64,000 bases of DNA from Azoarcus olearius. Lineage in GTDB: Bacteria > Pseudomonadota > Gammaproteobacteria > Burkholderiales > Rhodocyclaceae. Numbering within the stretch: the stretch's first letter is position 1; the number at the start of each line of letters is the position of its first letter. Made by a program: the position numbers and the translations under genes. The DNA is taken from assembly GCF_001682385.1 (NCBI RefSeq), contig NZ_CP016210.1, forward strand, positions 310,001-374,000. The letters are read 5' to 3'. Positions 35,350-43,552 of this stretch are shown here, piece after piece. The notes under the pieces are model-generated. The model was not told the origin of the DNA. It searched no databases and saw nothing but the letters and a program-made list of their open reading frames with translations.

Positions 35350-36345
35350 ATGTACACCCAAGCGCTGGACATACCCCAGGCCGACGCCGCGCCGCTGCGC
35401 GCGGTGGAGAACCCGGCCTACCAGGCCGAGTTCGATGCGCGCATCGACGCCGGCGACTTCATCGAACCCAAGGACTGGATGCCCGAGGCCTACCGCAAGA
35501 CCCTGGTGCGGCAGATCAGCCAGCACGCCCACTCGGAAATCGTCGGCATGCTGCCCGAAGGCAACTGGATCACCCGCGCGCCCAGCCTCAAGCGCAAGGC
35601 CATCCTGCTGGCCAAGGTGCAGGACGAGGGCGGCCACGGCCTTTACCTGTACGCCGCCGCCGAAACCCTGGGCGTGTCGCGCGACGAACTTTACGAAGCG
35701 CTGCTCGCCGGCCGCGCCAAGTACAGCTCGATCTTCAACTACCCGACGCTGAACTGGGCGGACATCGGCGTGATCGGCTGGCTGGTCGACGGCGCCGCGA
35801 TCATGAACCAGATCCCGCTGTGCAAGTGCAGCTACGGCCCGTATGCGCGCGCCATGATCCGCGTGTGCAAGGAAGAGTCCTTCCACCAGCGCCAGGGCTA
35901 CGACCTGCTGCTGACGATGATGCGCGGCACGCCGGAGCAGCAGGAGATGGTGCAGGACGCGGTCAATCGCTGGTGGTGGCCGTCGATCATGATGTTCGGC
36001 CCGCACGACAGCGACAGCGTGCACACCGAAACCACGCGCTGGGGCATCAAGCGCATCTCCAACGACGACCTGCGGCAGAAGTTCGTCGACGCCACCGTGA
36101 AGCAGGCCGAGGTGCTGGGCGTGACCCTGCCCGACCCCGCGCTGAAGTGGAACGAGGCGCGCGGCCACTACGACTTCGGCGCGATCGACTGGGATGAATT
36201 CCGCGCCGTCGTCGGTGGCCACGGCCAGTGCAACGTGGACCGCATCGCCGCCCGCCGCAAGGCCTGGGAGGACGGCGCCTGGGTGCGCGAGGCCGCCGTG
36301 GCGCACGCGGAAAAGCAGGCCGTGCGGAACAAGGCCGCGGCCTGA
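35350..36345 (+). CDS. paaA: PaaA, catalytic subunit of phenylacetyl-CoA 1,2-epoxidase
   Basis: This 331-aa ferritin-like diiron protein has two ExxH-type ligand motifs ([11 protein letters not shown] and [12 protein letters not shown]) plus the earlier Glu in [13 protein letters not shown]. With PaaC it forms the oxygenase core that epoxidises the aromatic ring of phenylacetyl-CoA using O2 and electrons from PaaE. The ATG at 35350 has AAGGAGGAG upstream. It is followed by a half-copy of the palindromic repeat. Confidence 0.95.
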   Translation: MYTQALDIPQADAAPLRAVENPAYQAEFDARIDAGDFIEPKDWMPEAYRKTLVRQISQHAHSEIVGMLPEGNWITRAPSLKRKAILLAKVQDEGGHGLYLYAAAETLGVSRDELYEALLAGRAKYSSIFNYPTLNWADIGVIGWLVDGAAIMNQIPLCKCSYGPYARAMIRVCKEESFHQRQGYDLLLTMMRGTPEQQEMVQDAVNRWWWPSIMMFGPHDSDSVHTETTRWGIKRISNDDLRQKFVDATVKQAEVLGVTLPDPALKWNEARGHYDFGAIDWDEFRAVVGGHGQCNVDRIAARRKAWEDGAWVREAAVAHAEKQAVRNKAAA

Positions 36346-36394
36346 GCGGAACGGAAAAAAGGCGCCGCGCTGGAATGTGAGCAGCGGCACGTTA

Positions 36395-36417
36395 CTCCCT
36401 CCCCTTCAAGGGGAGGG
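36395..36417. repeat. Half-copy of the palindromic repeat inside the paa operon
   Basis: This is the left terminal hairpin of the repeat family (arm CCCTCCCC, loop TTCAA, arm GGGGAGGG, preceded by CT), without the inner arms. It sits in the 101-bp gap between paaA and paaB, whose products are subunits of one complex. The hairpin could tune the paaA to paaB transcript ratio. Confidence 0.8.
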
Positions 36418-36446
36418 GAAGAACATCGGGGCAAGGAGACAAAAAC

Positions 36447-36734
36447 ATGGAACGCAAAGAATGGCCGCTGTGGGAAGTCTTCATCCGCAGCCGTAATGGT
36501 CTGGATCACAAGCACTGTGGCAGCGTGCACGCGCCCGACGCGCGGCTTGCGCTGCAGACCGCGCGCGACGTCTATACCCGTCGCCTGGAAGGCGTGTCGA
36601 TCTGGGTGGTGAAGGCGAGCGACATCGTCGCGTCCGACCCGGACGCCAAGCCGGAGCTGTTCGATCCGGCTGAGGACAAGATCTATCGTCACCCGACCTT
36701 CTATCAGCTGCCTGAAGAAGTGAACCACATGTGA
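36447..36734 (+). CDS. paaB: PaaB, subunit of phenylacetyl-CoA epoxidase
   Basis: This 95-aa protein (MERKEWPLWEVFIRSRNGLDHKHCGSVHAPDARLAL...) is a close match to PaaB, a small subunit that bridges PaaAC units without a cofactor. The start has AAGGAGAC upstream. paaC follows with an 11-bp gap. Confidence 0.94.
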   Translation: MERKEWPLWEVFIRSRNGLDHKHCGSVHAPDARLALQTARDVYTRRLEGVSIWVVKASDIVASDPDAKPELFDPAEDKIYRHPTFYQLPEEVNHM

Positions 36735-36745
36735 GGGCGGCCACG

Positions 36746-37516
36746 ATGACTCAAGCCAACTCCGCCAATCCGGCGCACCTGGAATACGTGCTGCGCCTCG
36801 CCGACAACGTGCTCATCCTCGGCCAGCGCATCTCCGAGTGGTGCGGCCACGCCCCGGTGATCGAGGAAGACCTCGCGCTCTCCAACATGGCGCTCGACCT
36901 CATCGGCCAGGCCCGCCTGCTGCTGACCCACGCCGGCCGCCTCGAAGGGCGCGGCCGCGACGAGGACCAGCTCGCCTTCCTGCGCGTCGAGCGCGACTAC
37001 CGCAACCTGACCCTGGTCGAGGTGCCCAACCAGGACTTCGGCCGCACCGTGGTGCGCAACATGCTGTTCGGCGCCTTCCAGGTCGTGCTGTGGGAAAGGC
37101 TGACCGCCTCGGCCGACAGCGAACTGGCCGCGATCGCCGCGAAGAGCCTGAAGGAAGCGCGCTACCACTTCAGCCACGCCGCCGAATGGGTGGTGCGCCT
37201 GGGCGACGGCACCGCGCTGTCGCACGACAAGGTGCAGGCCGCGCTCGACGAACTGTGGCCCTACACCAACGAATTCTTCGCCTCGGACGAAACCGATGCC
37301 GCCGCCGCTGCCGCGGGCATCGGTCCGGCGTCGAACACGCTGGAAGCGGACTGGGAGAACGCGGTGCTGCCGGTGCTCGCGCAGGCCACGCTGGTGGCGC
37401 CCGCGCGCACGCCGTTCAAGACCTTCGGCAAGTTCGGCCGCCACTCCGAGCACATGGGCCATCTGCTGGCGACCATGCAGTACATGCAGCGCACCTATCC
37501 GGGCGCGCAGTGGTGA
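36746..37516 (+). CDS. paaC: PaaC, structural subunit of phenylacetyl-CoA epoxidase
   Basis: This 256-aa ferritin-like helical protein (ADNVLILGQRISEWCGHAPVIEEDLALSNMALDL; ARYHFSHAAEWVVRLGDGT) is the non-catalytic partner of PaaA and is needed for a stable complex. I start at ATG 36746, with GAGGG 8 nt upstream; a GTG at 36731 overlapping the paaB stop is an alternative. Length fits the family. Confidence 0.93.
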   Translation: MTQANSANPAHLEYVLRLADNVLILGQRISEWCGHAPVIEEDLALSNMALDLIGQARLLLTHAGRLEGRGRDEDQLAFLRVERDYRNLTLVEVPNQDFGRTVVRNMLFGAFQVVLWERLTASADSELAAIAAKSLKEARYHFSHAAEWVVRLGDGTALSHDKVQAALDELWPYTNEFFASDETDAAAAAAGIGPASNTLEADWENAVLPVLAQATLVAPARTPFKTFGKFGRHSEHMGHLLATMQYMQRTYPGAQW

Positions 37517-37575
37517 GACGGGACATGGATACGGCCGCCTGGCGGCCCTTCCGTGCCTTGCGAGGGAGAGCAGGC

Positions 37576-38067
37576 ATGCTGACCGAAACCGAGGCCTGGC
37601 AGGCACTGGACGCCGTGCCCGATCCCGAGATCCCGGTGGTCTCGGTGACCGAGCTGGGCATCATCCGCGAAGTGCGCTGCAACGACGGCGCCGTCACCGT
37701 GGTGGTGACGCCCACCTACTCCGGCTGCCCCGCCACCGAGGTGATCGGGCTCGCGGTGCGCGACGCGCTGCTCGCCGCCGGCGCGCGCGAGGTGGCGATG
37801 GAAACGCGGCTGCACCCGGCGTGGACCAGCGACTGGATCGGCGAGGCCGCGCGCGAGAAGCTGCGCGCCTACGGCATCGTCCCGCCCGAGGGGCGCGCCG
37901 CGCCCGCCGCAGTGCAGCCGATCCGCTTCATGCGCCGCACGCTCGCCTGCCCGCGCTGCGGCTCGACCGACACCGAACGATTGACCGAATTCGGCTCGAC
38001 CGCGTGCAAGGCCACCTGGCGCTGCCGCGCCTGCCTCGAACCGTTCGAATACTTCAAACCGATCTGA
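37576..38067 (+). CDS. paaD: PaaD, assembly protein for the epoxidase
   Basis: This 163-aa protein has an N-terminal MIP18/SufT-like domain (VPDPEIPVVSVTELGIIREV, TPTYSGCPATEVI) and a C-terminal zinc ribbon (LACPRCGSTDTERL...WRCRACLEPFEYFKP). PaaD helps mature the iron-sulfur cluster of PaaE or the diiron site. ATG 37576 with GAGGGAGAG is chosen; an in-frame ATG at 37525 lacks a good site. Confidence 0.92.
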   Translation: MLTETEAWQALDAVPDPEIPVVSVTELGIIREVRCNDGAVTVVVTPTYSGCPATEVIGLAVRDALLAAGAREVAMETRLHPAWTSDWIGEAAREKLRAYGIVPPEGRAAPAAVQPIRFMRRTLACPRCGSTDTERLTEFGSTACKATWRCRACLEPFEYFKPI

Positions 38068-38099
38068 TCCGGGCGATCGACCCGGACACGGAGACAGAC

Positions 38100-39167
38100 A
38101 TGACGCCACGATTCCACCCGCTCAAGGTCGCCGAAGTGCGCCGCGAAACCGCCGACTCGGTGAGCCTGCGCTTCGAGGTGCCGGCCGACCTCGCCGCCGA
38201 CTACCGCTTCGTGCAGGGCCAGCATCTCAACCTCAAGGCCGTGGTGAACGGCGAGGAAGTGCGCCGCTCGTACTCCATCTGCTCCGGCGTCGATGACGGC
38301 GAGCTGCGGGTGGCGATCCGCAAGGTCGATGGCGGCCGCTTCTCCAGCTGGGCGGTGGACGCAGTGCGCGTGGGCGACGTGTTCGAGGTGATGACGCCCG
38401 AAGGCCGCTTCTCCACCCAGCTCGACCCCGCCAACGCGCACCACTACGTCGCCTTCGCCGCGGGCAGCGGCATCACCCCCATCCTGTCGCTGATCAAGAC
38501 CACGCTGCGCGCCGAGCCGAAGAGCCGCTTCACGCTGGTGTACGGCAACCGCAATCAGAACAGCGCGATGTTCGCCGAGGCGCTGGAAGACCTGAAGGAC
38601 CGCTACCTGACCCGCTTCGCGCTCTACAACGTGTTCTCGCGCGAGGAGCAGGAGGTGCCGCTGTTCAACGGCCGCCTCGACCAGGCCCGCGTCGCCGCCT
38701 TCCTCGACACCCTGATCCCCGCCGCCGACATCGACGCCGCCTTCATCTGCGGCCCCGGCGGCATGATCGACGAGGTCGAGGCCGCGCTGAAGGGCGCCGG
38801 CGTGCCGGCCGACCGCATCCACCTCGAACGCTTCGGCGTGCCCGCGAGCGCACCGCGCCACCACGTGGAGGCGGGCGACGCACCGCAGGCGCGCATCACC
38901 GTGATCGTGGACGGCCTCAAGCGCGAGATGGAATTCCGCGCGCAGGACCCCTCCATCCTCGACGTCGCGCTGCGCGCCGGGCTGGACCTGCCGTACTCGT
39001 GCAAGGGTGGGGTATGCTGCACCTGCCGCGCCAAGGTGCTCGAAGGCAAGGTCCGCATGGACAAGAACTACACGCTGGAGCAGCCGGACATCGACGCGGG
39101 CTATGTGCTTACCTGCCAGGCCCACCCGCTGACCGAGCGCGTGGTGATCAGCTACGACGACAGATAA
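38100..39167 (+). CDS. paaE: PaaE, NADPH-dependent reductase subunit of the epoxidase
   Basis: This 355-aa class IA-type reductase has an FAD domain (RRSYSICSGVDDGEL), an NAD(P)H domain (FAAGSGITPILSLIK) and a C-terminal plant-type 2Fe-2S ferredoxin domain (SCKGGVCCTCRAKV, from residue about 300, with a final Cys in YVLTCQAHP). It passes electrons from NADPH to PaaA. It is the last of the paaABCDE block, 59 bp before the regulator. Confidence 0.95.
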   Translation: MTPRFHPLKVAEVRRETADSVSLRFEVPADLAADYRFVQGQHLNLKAVVNGEEVRRSYSICSGVDDGELRVAIRKVDGGRFSSWAVDAVRVGDVFEVMTPEGRFSTQLDPANAHHYVAFAAGSGITPILSLIKTTLRAEPKSRFTLVYGNRNQNSAMFAEALEDLKDRYLTRFALYNVFSREEQEVPLFNGRLDQARVAAFLDTLIPAADIDAAFICGPGGMIDEVEAALKGAGVPADRIHLERFGVPASAPRHHVEAGDAPQARITVIVDGLKREMEFRAQDPSILDVALRAGLDLPYSCKGGVCCTCRAKVLEGKVRMDKNYTLEQPDIDAGYVLTCQAHPLTERVVISYDDR

Positions 39168-39226
39168 GGCGGCCGAACCGGTTTCCGGCGCGAAGCCGCT
39201 GTTCGCCTGCGGAATACGGACGACAC

Positions 39227-39871
39227 ATGGCCAGGGGCAAATCTCCCACCTTCGAACTGCAACGCGAAGCCATCCTGCAGGAGGCGGCGCGGCTGTTTGC
39301 CGACAAGGGCTTCCACAACGCCTCGATGGCCGAACTCGCCGCCGCCTGCGGCGTCTCCAAGCCGCTGCTGTACCACTACTACCGCGACAAGGAACACATC
39401 CTGTTCGACATCGCCGACAGCTACATGGACCGGCTGCTGGCGATCGTCGCGGGCGTGGAGGCGCAGGATCTCGAACCGCAGCCGCAGCTGGCCGAGCTGG
39501 TGATGCGCTTCATGGCCGAGTACGCCCATTCGCAGAGCCAGCACATGGTGCTGGTGCAGGACGTGAAGTTCCTGCAGGCCGAGCAGTCCGAGCAGGTGGT
39601 GGGCAAGCAGCGCAAGGTCGTGGCCGCGTTCGCGGCCGCGATCGAAGCGGTCGAACCCGGCCTGAAGAAGCGCAAGCTCGACAAGCCGGTCGCGATGATC
39701 CTGTTCGGCATGATCAACTGGACCTTCACCTGGCTGCGCGCCGATGGCCGCCTCACCTACGCCGACATGGCGCCGGTGGTCACCGCCATCCTGCTCAACG
39801 GCGTGAAGGGCCTGCTCGCGCAGCTGCCGGCGCGCGGCCGCAAGCCGCCGGCCGAGGCCGATGCGGCCTGA
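39227..39871 (+). CDS. paaR: TetR-family regulator, probable PaaR
   Basis: This 214-aa repressor has an N-terminal HTH (AREA..LFADKGFHNASMAELAAACGVSKPLLYHYYRDKEHI) and a helical ligand domain with a basic, Pro-rich tail. Its position in the paa operon and the TTGACC-N4-GGTCAA dyad before paaG point to PaaR, which senses phenylacetyl-CoA. Being inside the operon, it would be induced with its targets, a negative feedback. Symbol assigned by context. Confidence 0.78.
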   Translation: MARGKSPTFELQREAILQEAARLFADKGFHNASMAELAAACGVSKPLLYHYYRDKEHILFDIADSYMDRLLAIVAGVEAQDLEPQPQLAELVMRFMAEYAHSQSQHMVLVQDVKFLQAEQSEQVVGKQRKVVAAFAAAIEAVEPGLKKRKLDKPVAMILFGMINWTFTWLRADGRLTYADMAPVVTAILLNGVKGLLAQLPARGRKPPAEADAA

Positions 39872-39917
39872 TTCCGTTCCAACCCCGCACATAGAGAAAA
39901 CACAAGGAGAACAGCCC

Positions 39918-41120
39918 GTGACCGAAGTCTTCATCTGCGACGGCATCCGCACCCCGATCGGCCGCTACGGCGGCGCGCTGTCCGGCGTGCGCACCGACGA
40001 TCTCGCCGCGCTGCCGATCAAGGCCCTGATCGCCCGCAACAGCGGCGTGGATTGGGCGGCCGCCGACGACATCTACTACGGCTGCGCCAACCAGGCCGGC
40101 GAAGACAACCGCGACGTCGCGCGCATGGCCGGCCTGCTCGCCGGGCTGCCGATCGACGTGCCCGGCTCCACGATCAACCGCCTGTGCGGCTCGGGCATGG
40201 ACGCGGTGGGTACCGCCGCGCGCGCGATCCGCACCGGCGAGACCCAGCTGATGATCGCCGGCGGCGTCGAGAGCATGAGCCGCGCGCCCTTCGTCATGGG
40301 CAAGGCCGATACCGCGTTCTCGCGCAGCGCGAAGATCGAGGACACCACGATCGGCTGGCGCTTCGTCAATCCGCTGATGAAGGCCAAGTACGGCATCGAC
40401 TCGATGCCCGAGACCGCCGAGAACGTGGCCACCGACTTCAACATCAACCGCGCCGACCAGGACGCCTTCGCGCTGCGCAGCCAGCTGCGCTACGCCGCCG
40501 CGGCCGAGCGTGGCTTCTATGACGGCGAACTGGTGCCGGTGGAGATTGCGCAGAAGAAGGGCGATCCGCTGCGCGTCACCGCCGACGAGCATCCGCGTGT
40601 GACCACGCTGGACGCGCTCGCCAAGCTGAAGGGCGTGGTGCGCCCGGACGGTACTGTTACCGCCGGCAACGCGTCCGGCGTCAATGACGGCTCCGTGGCG
40701 CTGCTGCTTGCCTCCGAAGCCGCCGCCGCGAAGCACGGCCTCAAGCCGCGTGCCCGCATCGTCGCGATGGCCACCGCGGGCGTCGAGCCGCGCATCATGG
40801 GCATCGGCCCGGCGCCGGCCTCGCGCAAGCTGCTGGCACTGACCGGCCTCAGCCTCGACCAGATGGACGTCATCGAACTCAACGAGGCCTTCGCCGCGCA
40901 GGCGCTGGCGGTGACCCGCCAGCTCGGCCTCGCCGACGACGACGCGCGCGTCAATCCCAATGGCGGTGCAATCTCGCTCGGTCATCCTCTCGGCGCCTCG
41001 GGCGCGCGCCTGGTGCTCACCGCGCTGCGCCAGCTCGAAGCCACCGGCGGCCGCTACGGCCTGTGCACCATGTGCATCGGCGTCGGCCAGGGCATCGCGA
41101 TGATCATCGAACGCGTCTGA
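39918..41120 (+). CDS. paaJ: Beta-ketoadipyl-CoA thiolase (PaaJ/PcaF)
   Basis: This 400-aa thiolase has C90 (STINRLCGSGMD), H356 (LGHPLGASGAR) and C386 (LCTMCIGVGQG). Length and the N-terminus TEVFICDGIRTPIGRYGGALS fit the PcaF/PaaJ group. It cleaves 3-oxoadipyl-CoA (and the C8 dehydro intermediate) to acetyl-CoA and succinyl-CoA, closing the pathway. It starts at GTG 39918 behind AAGGAGAAC. It could equally serve a protocatechuate branch, but context favours phenylacetate. Confidence 0.88.
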   Translation: MTEVFICDGIRTPIGRYGGALSGVRTDDLAALPIKALIARNSGVDWAAADDIYYGCANQAGEDNRDVARMAGLLAGLPIDVPGSTINRLCGSGMDAVGTAARAIRTGETQLMIAGGVESMSRAPFVMGKADTAFSRSAKIEDTTIGWRFVNPLMKAKYGIDSMPETAENVATDFNINRADQDAFALRSQLRYAAAAERGFYDGELVPVEIAQKKGDPLRVTADEHPRVTTLDALAKLKGVVRPDGTVTAGNASGVNDGSVALLLASEAAAAKHGLKPRARIVAMATAGVEPRIMGIGPAPASRKLLALTGLSLDQMDVIELNEAFAAQALAVTRQLGLADDDARVNPNGGAISLGHPLGASGARLVLTALRQLEATGGRYGLCTMCIGVGQGIAMIIERV

Positions 41121-41144
41121 ACACATCTTTCACCGGCAGTGGAG

Positions 41145-41180
41145 TTTGATATTTTCAAATGAATTAGTGATGTGATAATT
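41145..41180 (+). promoter_or_regulatory. AT-rich promoter region of the liv-type operon with two dyads
   Basis: An extended -10 (TGTGATAAT, 41171-41179) lies 67 bp before the binding-protein ATG. It overlaps an AATTA-N9-TAATT dyad (41162-41180) and is preceded by TTTGA-TATTT-TCAAA (41145-41159). No good -35 is seen, so an activator may be needed. The dyads are candidate regulator sites unlike the paaG operator. Confidence 0.4.
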
Positions 41181-41245
41181 TCCCTGCGCCGTCCGGACAA
41201 CAACATTCAAGCCGGCGGCGCGAACAACACCACGGAGGAGACACC

Positions 41246-42391
41246 ATGAAGCTCAAGCACACCCTGCTGGCCGCGATCGGCCTCGCCTTTGCCGCCGCCG
41301 CCCACGCCGACCTCAATGTCGGCGTGGTCGTGTCGGCCACCGGCCCGGCGGCCTCGCTCGGCATTCCGGAGAAGAACACCATCGCGCTGATGCCGGCCAC
41401 GATCGGCGGCGAGAAGGTCAACTACATCGTCCTCGACGACGCCTCCGACACCACCACCGCGGTCAAGAACATCCGCAAGCTGCTGTCCGAGGACAAGGTG
41501 GATGTGGTGGTCGGCTCCACGATCACGCCGAACTCGCTGGCGATGATCGACGTGACCGCTGAAGCCGCGACGCCGATGATCTCGATGGCCGCCTCGGCGC
41601 GCATCGTCGAACCGATCGACGACAAGAAGCGCTGGGTGTTCAAGACGCCGCAGAACGACGCCCAGATGTCGACCGCGATCATCGAGCACATGACCAGCAA
41701 CGGCGTGAAGACCGTGGCCTTCATCGGCTTTGCCGACGCCTACGGCGAAGGCTGGTACGAGCAGTTCAAGTCGGTGGCCGAAGCGCGCAAGCTGCAGATC
41801 GTCGCCAACGAACGCTTCAACCGCACCGACACCTCGGTGACCGGCCAGGTGCTCAAGGTCATGGCCGCCAAGCCGGACGCGGTGCTGATCGCCGGTTCCG
41901 GCACCCCGTCGGCACTGCCGCAGAAGACGCTGAAGGAGCGTGGCTATGCCGGCAAGTACTACCAGACCCACGGCGTCGCCAACAACGACTTCCTGCGCGT
42001 CTGCGGCAAGGATTGCGAAGGCACCTTCCTGCCTGCCGGCCCGGTGCTGGTCGCCGCCCAGCTGCCCGACAGCAACCCGGTGAAGAAGGCTGCGCTCGAG
42101 TACATCAACAAGTACGAAGCCGCCCACGGCAAGGGTTCGGTGTCCACCTTCGGCGCCCACGCCTGGGATGCCGGCGTGCTGCTGCAGGCCGCGGTGCCGG
42201 TGGCACTGAAGAAGGCCAAGCCGGGCACCAAGGAGTTCCGCGCCGCGCTGCGTGACGCGCTCGAAGGCGTCAAGGAAACCGCCGGTGCGCACGGCATCTT
42301 CAACATGAGCGCCACCGACCACCTCGGCTTCGACCAGCGCGCCCGCGTGATGGTGCAGATCCAGAACGGCGGCTGGAAGCTGGTGCAGTAA
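41246..42391 (+). CDS. Branched-chain-type ABC transporter substrate-binding protein
   Basis: This 381-aa periplasmic type I binding protein has a signal peptide (MKLKHTLLAAIGLAFAAAAHA) and the family body (VVVSATGPAASLGIPEKNT, VDVVVGSTITPNSLAM, FIGFADAYGEGWYEQFK). Homologues near aromatic-acid genes bind benzoate-like or phenylacetate-like acids; the ligand here is inferred from its place after the paa genes. A GGAGGAGAC site precedes the ATG at 41246. Confidence 0.88.
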   Translation: MKLKHTLLAAIGLAFAAAAHADLNVGVVVSATGPAASLGIPEKNTIALMPATIGGEKVNYIVLDDASDTTTAVKNIRKLLSEDKVDVVVGSTITPNSLAMIDVTAEAATPMISMAASARIVEPIDDKKRWVFKTPQNDAQMSTAIIEHMTSNGVKTVAFIGFADAYGEGWYEQFKSVAEARKLQIVANERFNRTDTSVTGQVLKVMAAKPDAVLIAGSGTPSALPQKTLKERGYAGKYYQTHGVANNDFLRVCGKDCEGTFLPAGPVLVAAQLPDSNPVKKAALEYINKYEAAHGKGSVSTFGAHAWDAGVLLQAAVPVALKKAKPGTKEFRAALRDALEGVKETAGAHGIFNMSATDHLGFDQRARVMVQIQNGGWKLVQ

Positions 42392-42419
42392 GCCGGGCCT
42401 TCCGGTCCAGCAGACTGGA

Positions 42420-42440
42420 GCGGGGGCCCGCGGCCCCCGC
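42420..42440 (+). other. Stem-loop between binding-protein and permease genes
   Basis: GCGGGGGCC and GGCCCCCGC form a perfect 9-bp stem with a CGC loop, 29 nt after the binding-protein stop. No T-run follows. Such hairpins commonly protect the upstream message and so allow excess binding protein over membrane subunits. Confidence 0.5.
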
Positions 42441-42514
42441 GCTGCATTTCCCGACAGAGACAGAAATACAGGACACGTCATCCCGCGCGGGAGGCAGTGT
42501 CGCAGGGGTACGCC

Positions 42515-43552
42515 ATGGATTTTCAGATAGCGCTGTTGCTTGGCCAGGACGGCATCACCAACGGAGCGATCTACGCGCTGCTGGCACTGGCACTGGTGCT
42601 GGTGTTTGCGGTGACGCGGGTGATCTTCATCCCGCAAGGGGAGTTCGTTGCCTACGGGGCGTTGACGCTGGCGATGCTGCAGGCGGGCGCGGTGCCGGCG
42701 ACGGTGTGGCTGCTGGCCGGGCTGGGTGCGGTGGCGGCGGTGCTGGACGGGCGCGGCGCGCTGCAGTCGGGTAACGCGAAGAAGCTGCCCGGCATCGTTG
42801 GCTGGAACCTTGCCTATCCGCTGGCGCTCGCGGGCGTGCTGATGGCGCTGCCGGTCAAGGAGCTGCCGCTGGCGGTGCAGGTGCTGCTTGCGCTCGCGGT
42901 GGTGGTGCCGATGGGCCCCTACCTGTACCGCGTGGTGTATCAGCCGATCGCCGCCGCGCCGGTGCTGATCCTGCTGATCGTCTCGGTCGCGGTGCACGTC
43001 GGCATGGTCGGCCTCGGCCTGCTCTTCTTCGGCGCCGAAGGCCAGCGCACCCCGGCGTTCTCGGATGCGCGCTTCGAAGTCGGCCCGCTGCTGGTGTCCG
43101 GCCAGACGATCTGGGTGATCGTCGCCTCGATCGCGCTGATCGCCGCGCTGTACCAGTTCTTCGAGCGCACGCTGTACGGCAAGGCGCTGCGCGCGACCGC
43201 GATCAACCGCGTCGGCGCCCAGCTGATGGGCATCTCGCCCGCGCTCGCCGGCAAGCTCACCTTCGTGCTCGCCGCCTTCATCGGCGCGCTGTCGGGCGTG
43301 CTGATCGCCCCGATCACCACCATCTACTACGACACCGGCTTCCTGATCGGCCTGAAGGGGTTCGTCGCCGCCATCATCGGCGGGCTCGGCAGCTACCCGA
43401 TCGCCGCCATCGGCGCCGTGCTGGTGGGGCTGCTCGAAGCCTTCTCCTCGTTCTGGGCCAGCGCCTACAAGGAAGTGATCGTCTTCACGCTGATCATCCC
43501 GGTGCTGCTGTGGCGCTCGCTCACCAGCCATCACCTGGAGGAAGAAGAATGA
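42515..43552 (+). CDS. Branched-chain-type ABC permease, LivH family
   Basis: This 345-aa inner-membrane permease has about eight to nine helices. It includes [20 protein letters not shown] at the N-terminus and the LivH signature ([32 protein letters not shown]). A longer loop ([16 protein letters not shown]) is inserted after the second helix, which makes it longer than E. coli LivH (308 aa). I start at ATG 42515; the GTG at 42497 has its ribosome site too close. It overlaps the next gene by 4 bp. Confidence 0.88.
   Translation: MDFQIALLLGQDGITNGAIYALLALALVLVFAVTRVIFIPQGEFVAYGALTLAMLQAGAVPATVWLLAGLGAVAAVLDGRGALQSGNAKKLPGIVGWNLAYPLALAGVLMALPVKELPLAVQVLLALAVVVPMGPYLYRVVYQPIAAAPVLILLIVSVAVHVGMVGLGLLFFGAEGQRTPAFSDARFEVGPLLVSGQTIWVIVASIALIAALYQFFERTLYGKALRATAINRVGAQLMGISPALAGKLTFVLAAFIGALSGVLIAPITTIYYDTGFLIGLKGFVAAIIGGLGSYPIAAIGAVLVGLLEAFSSFWASAYKEVIVFTLIIPVLLWRSLTSHHLEEEE

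Noticed and set aside
33406-36390. Very long open frame (over 900 codons) on the minus strand opposite paaI, paaK and paaA
   Set aside because: It is antisense to three well-supported paa genes and has low-complexity Ala/Arg/Gly/His composition; it results from the GC3 bias.
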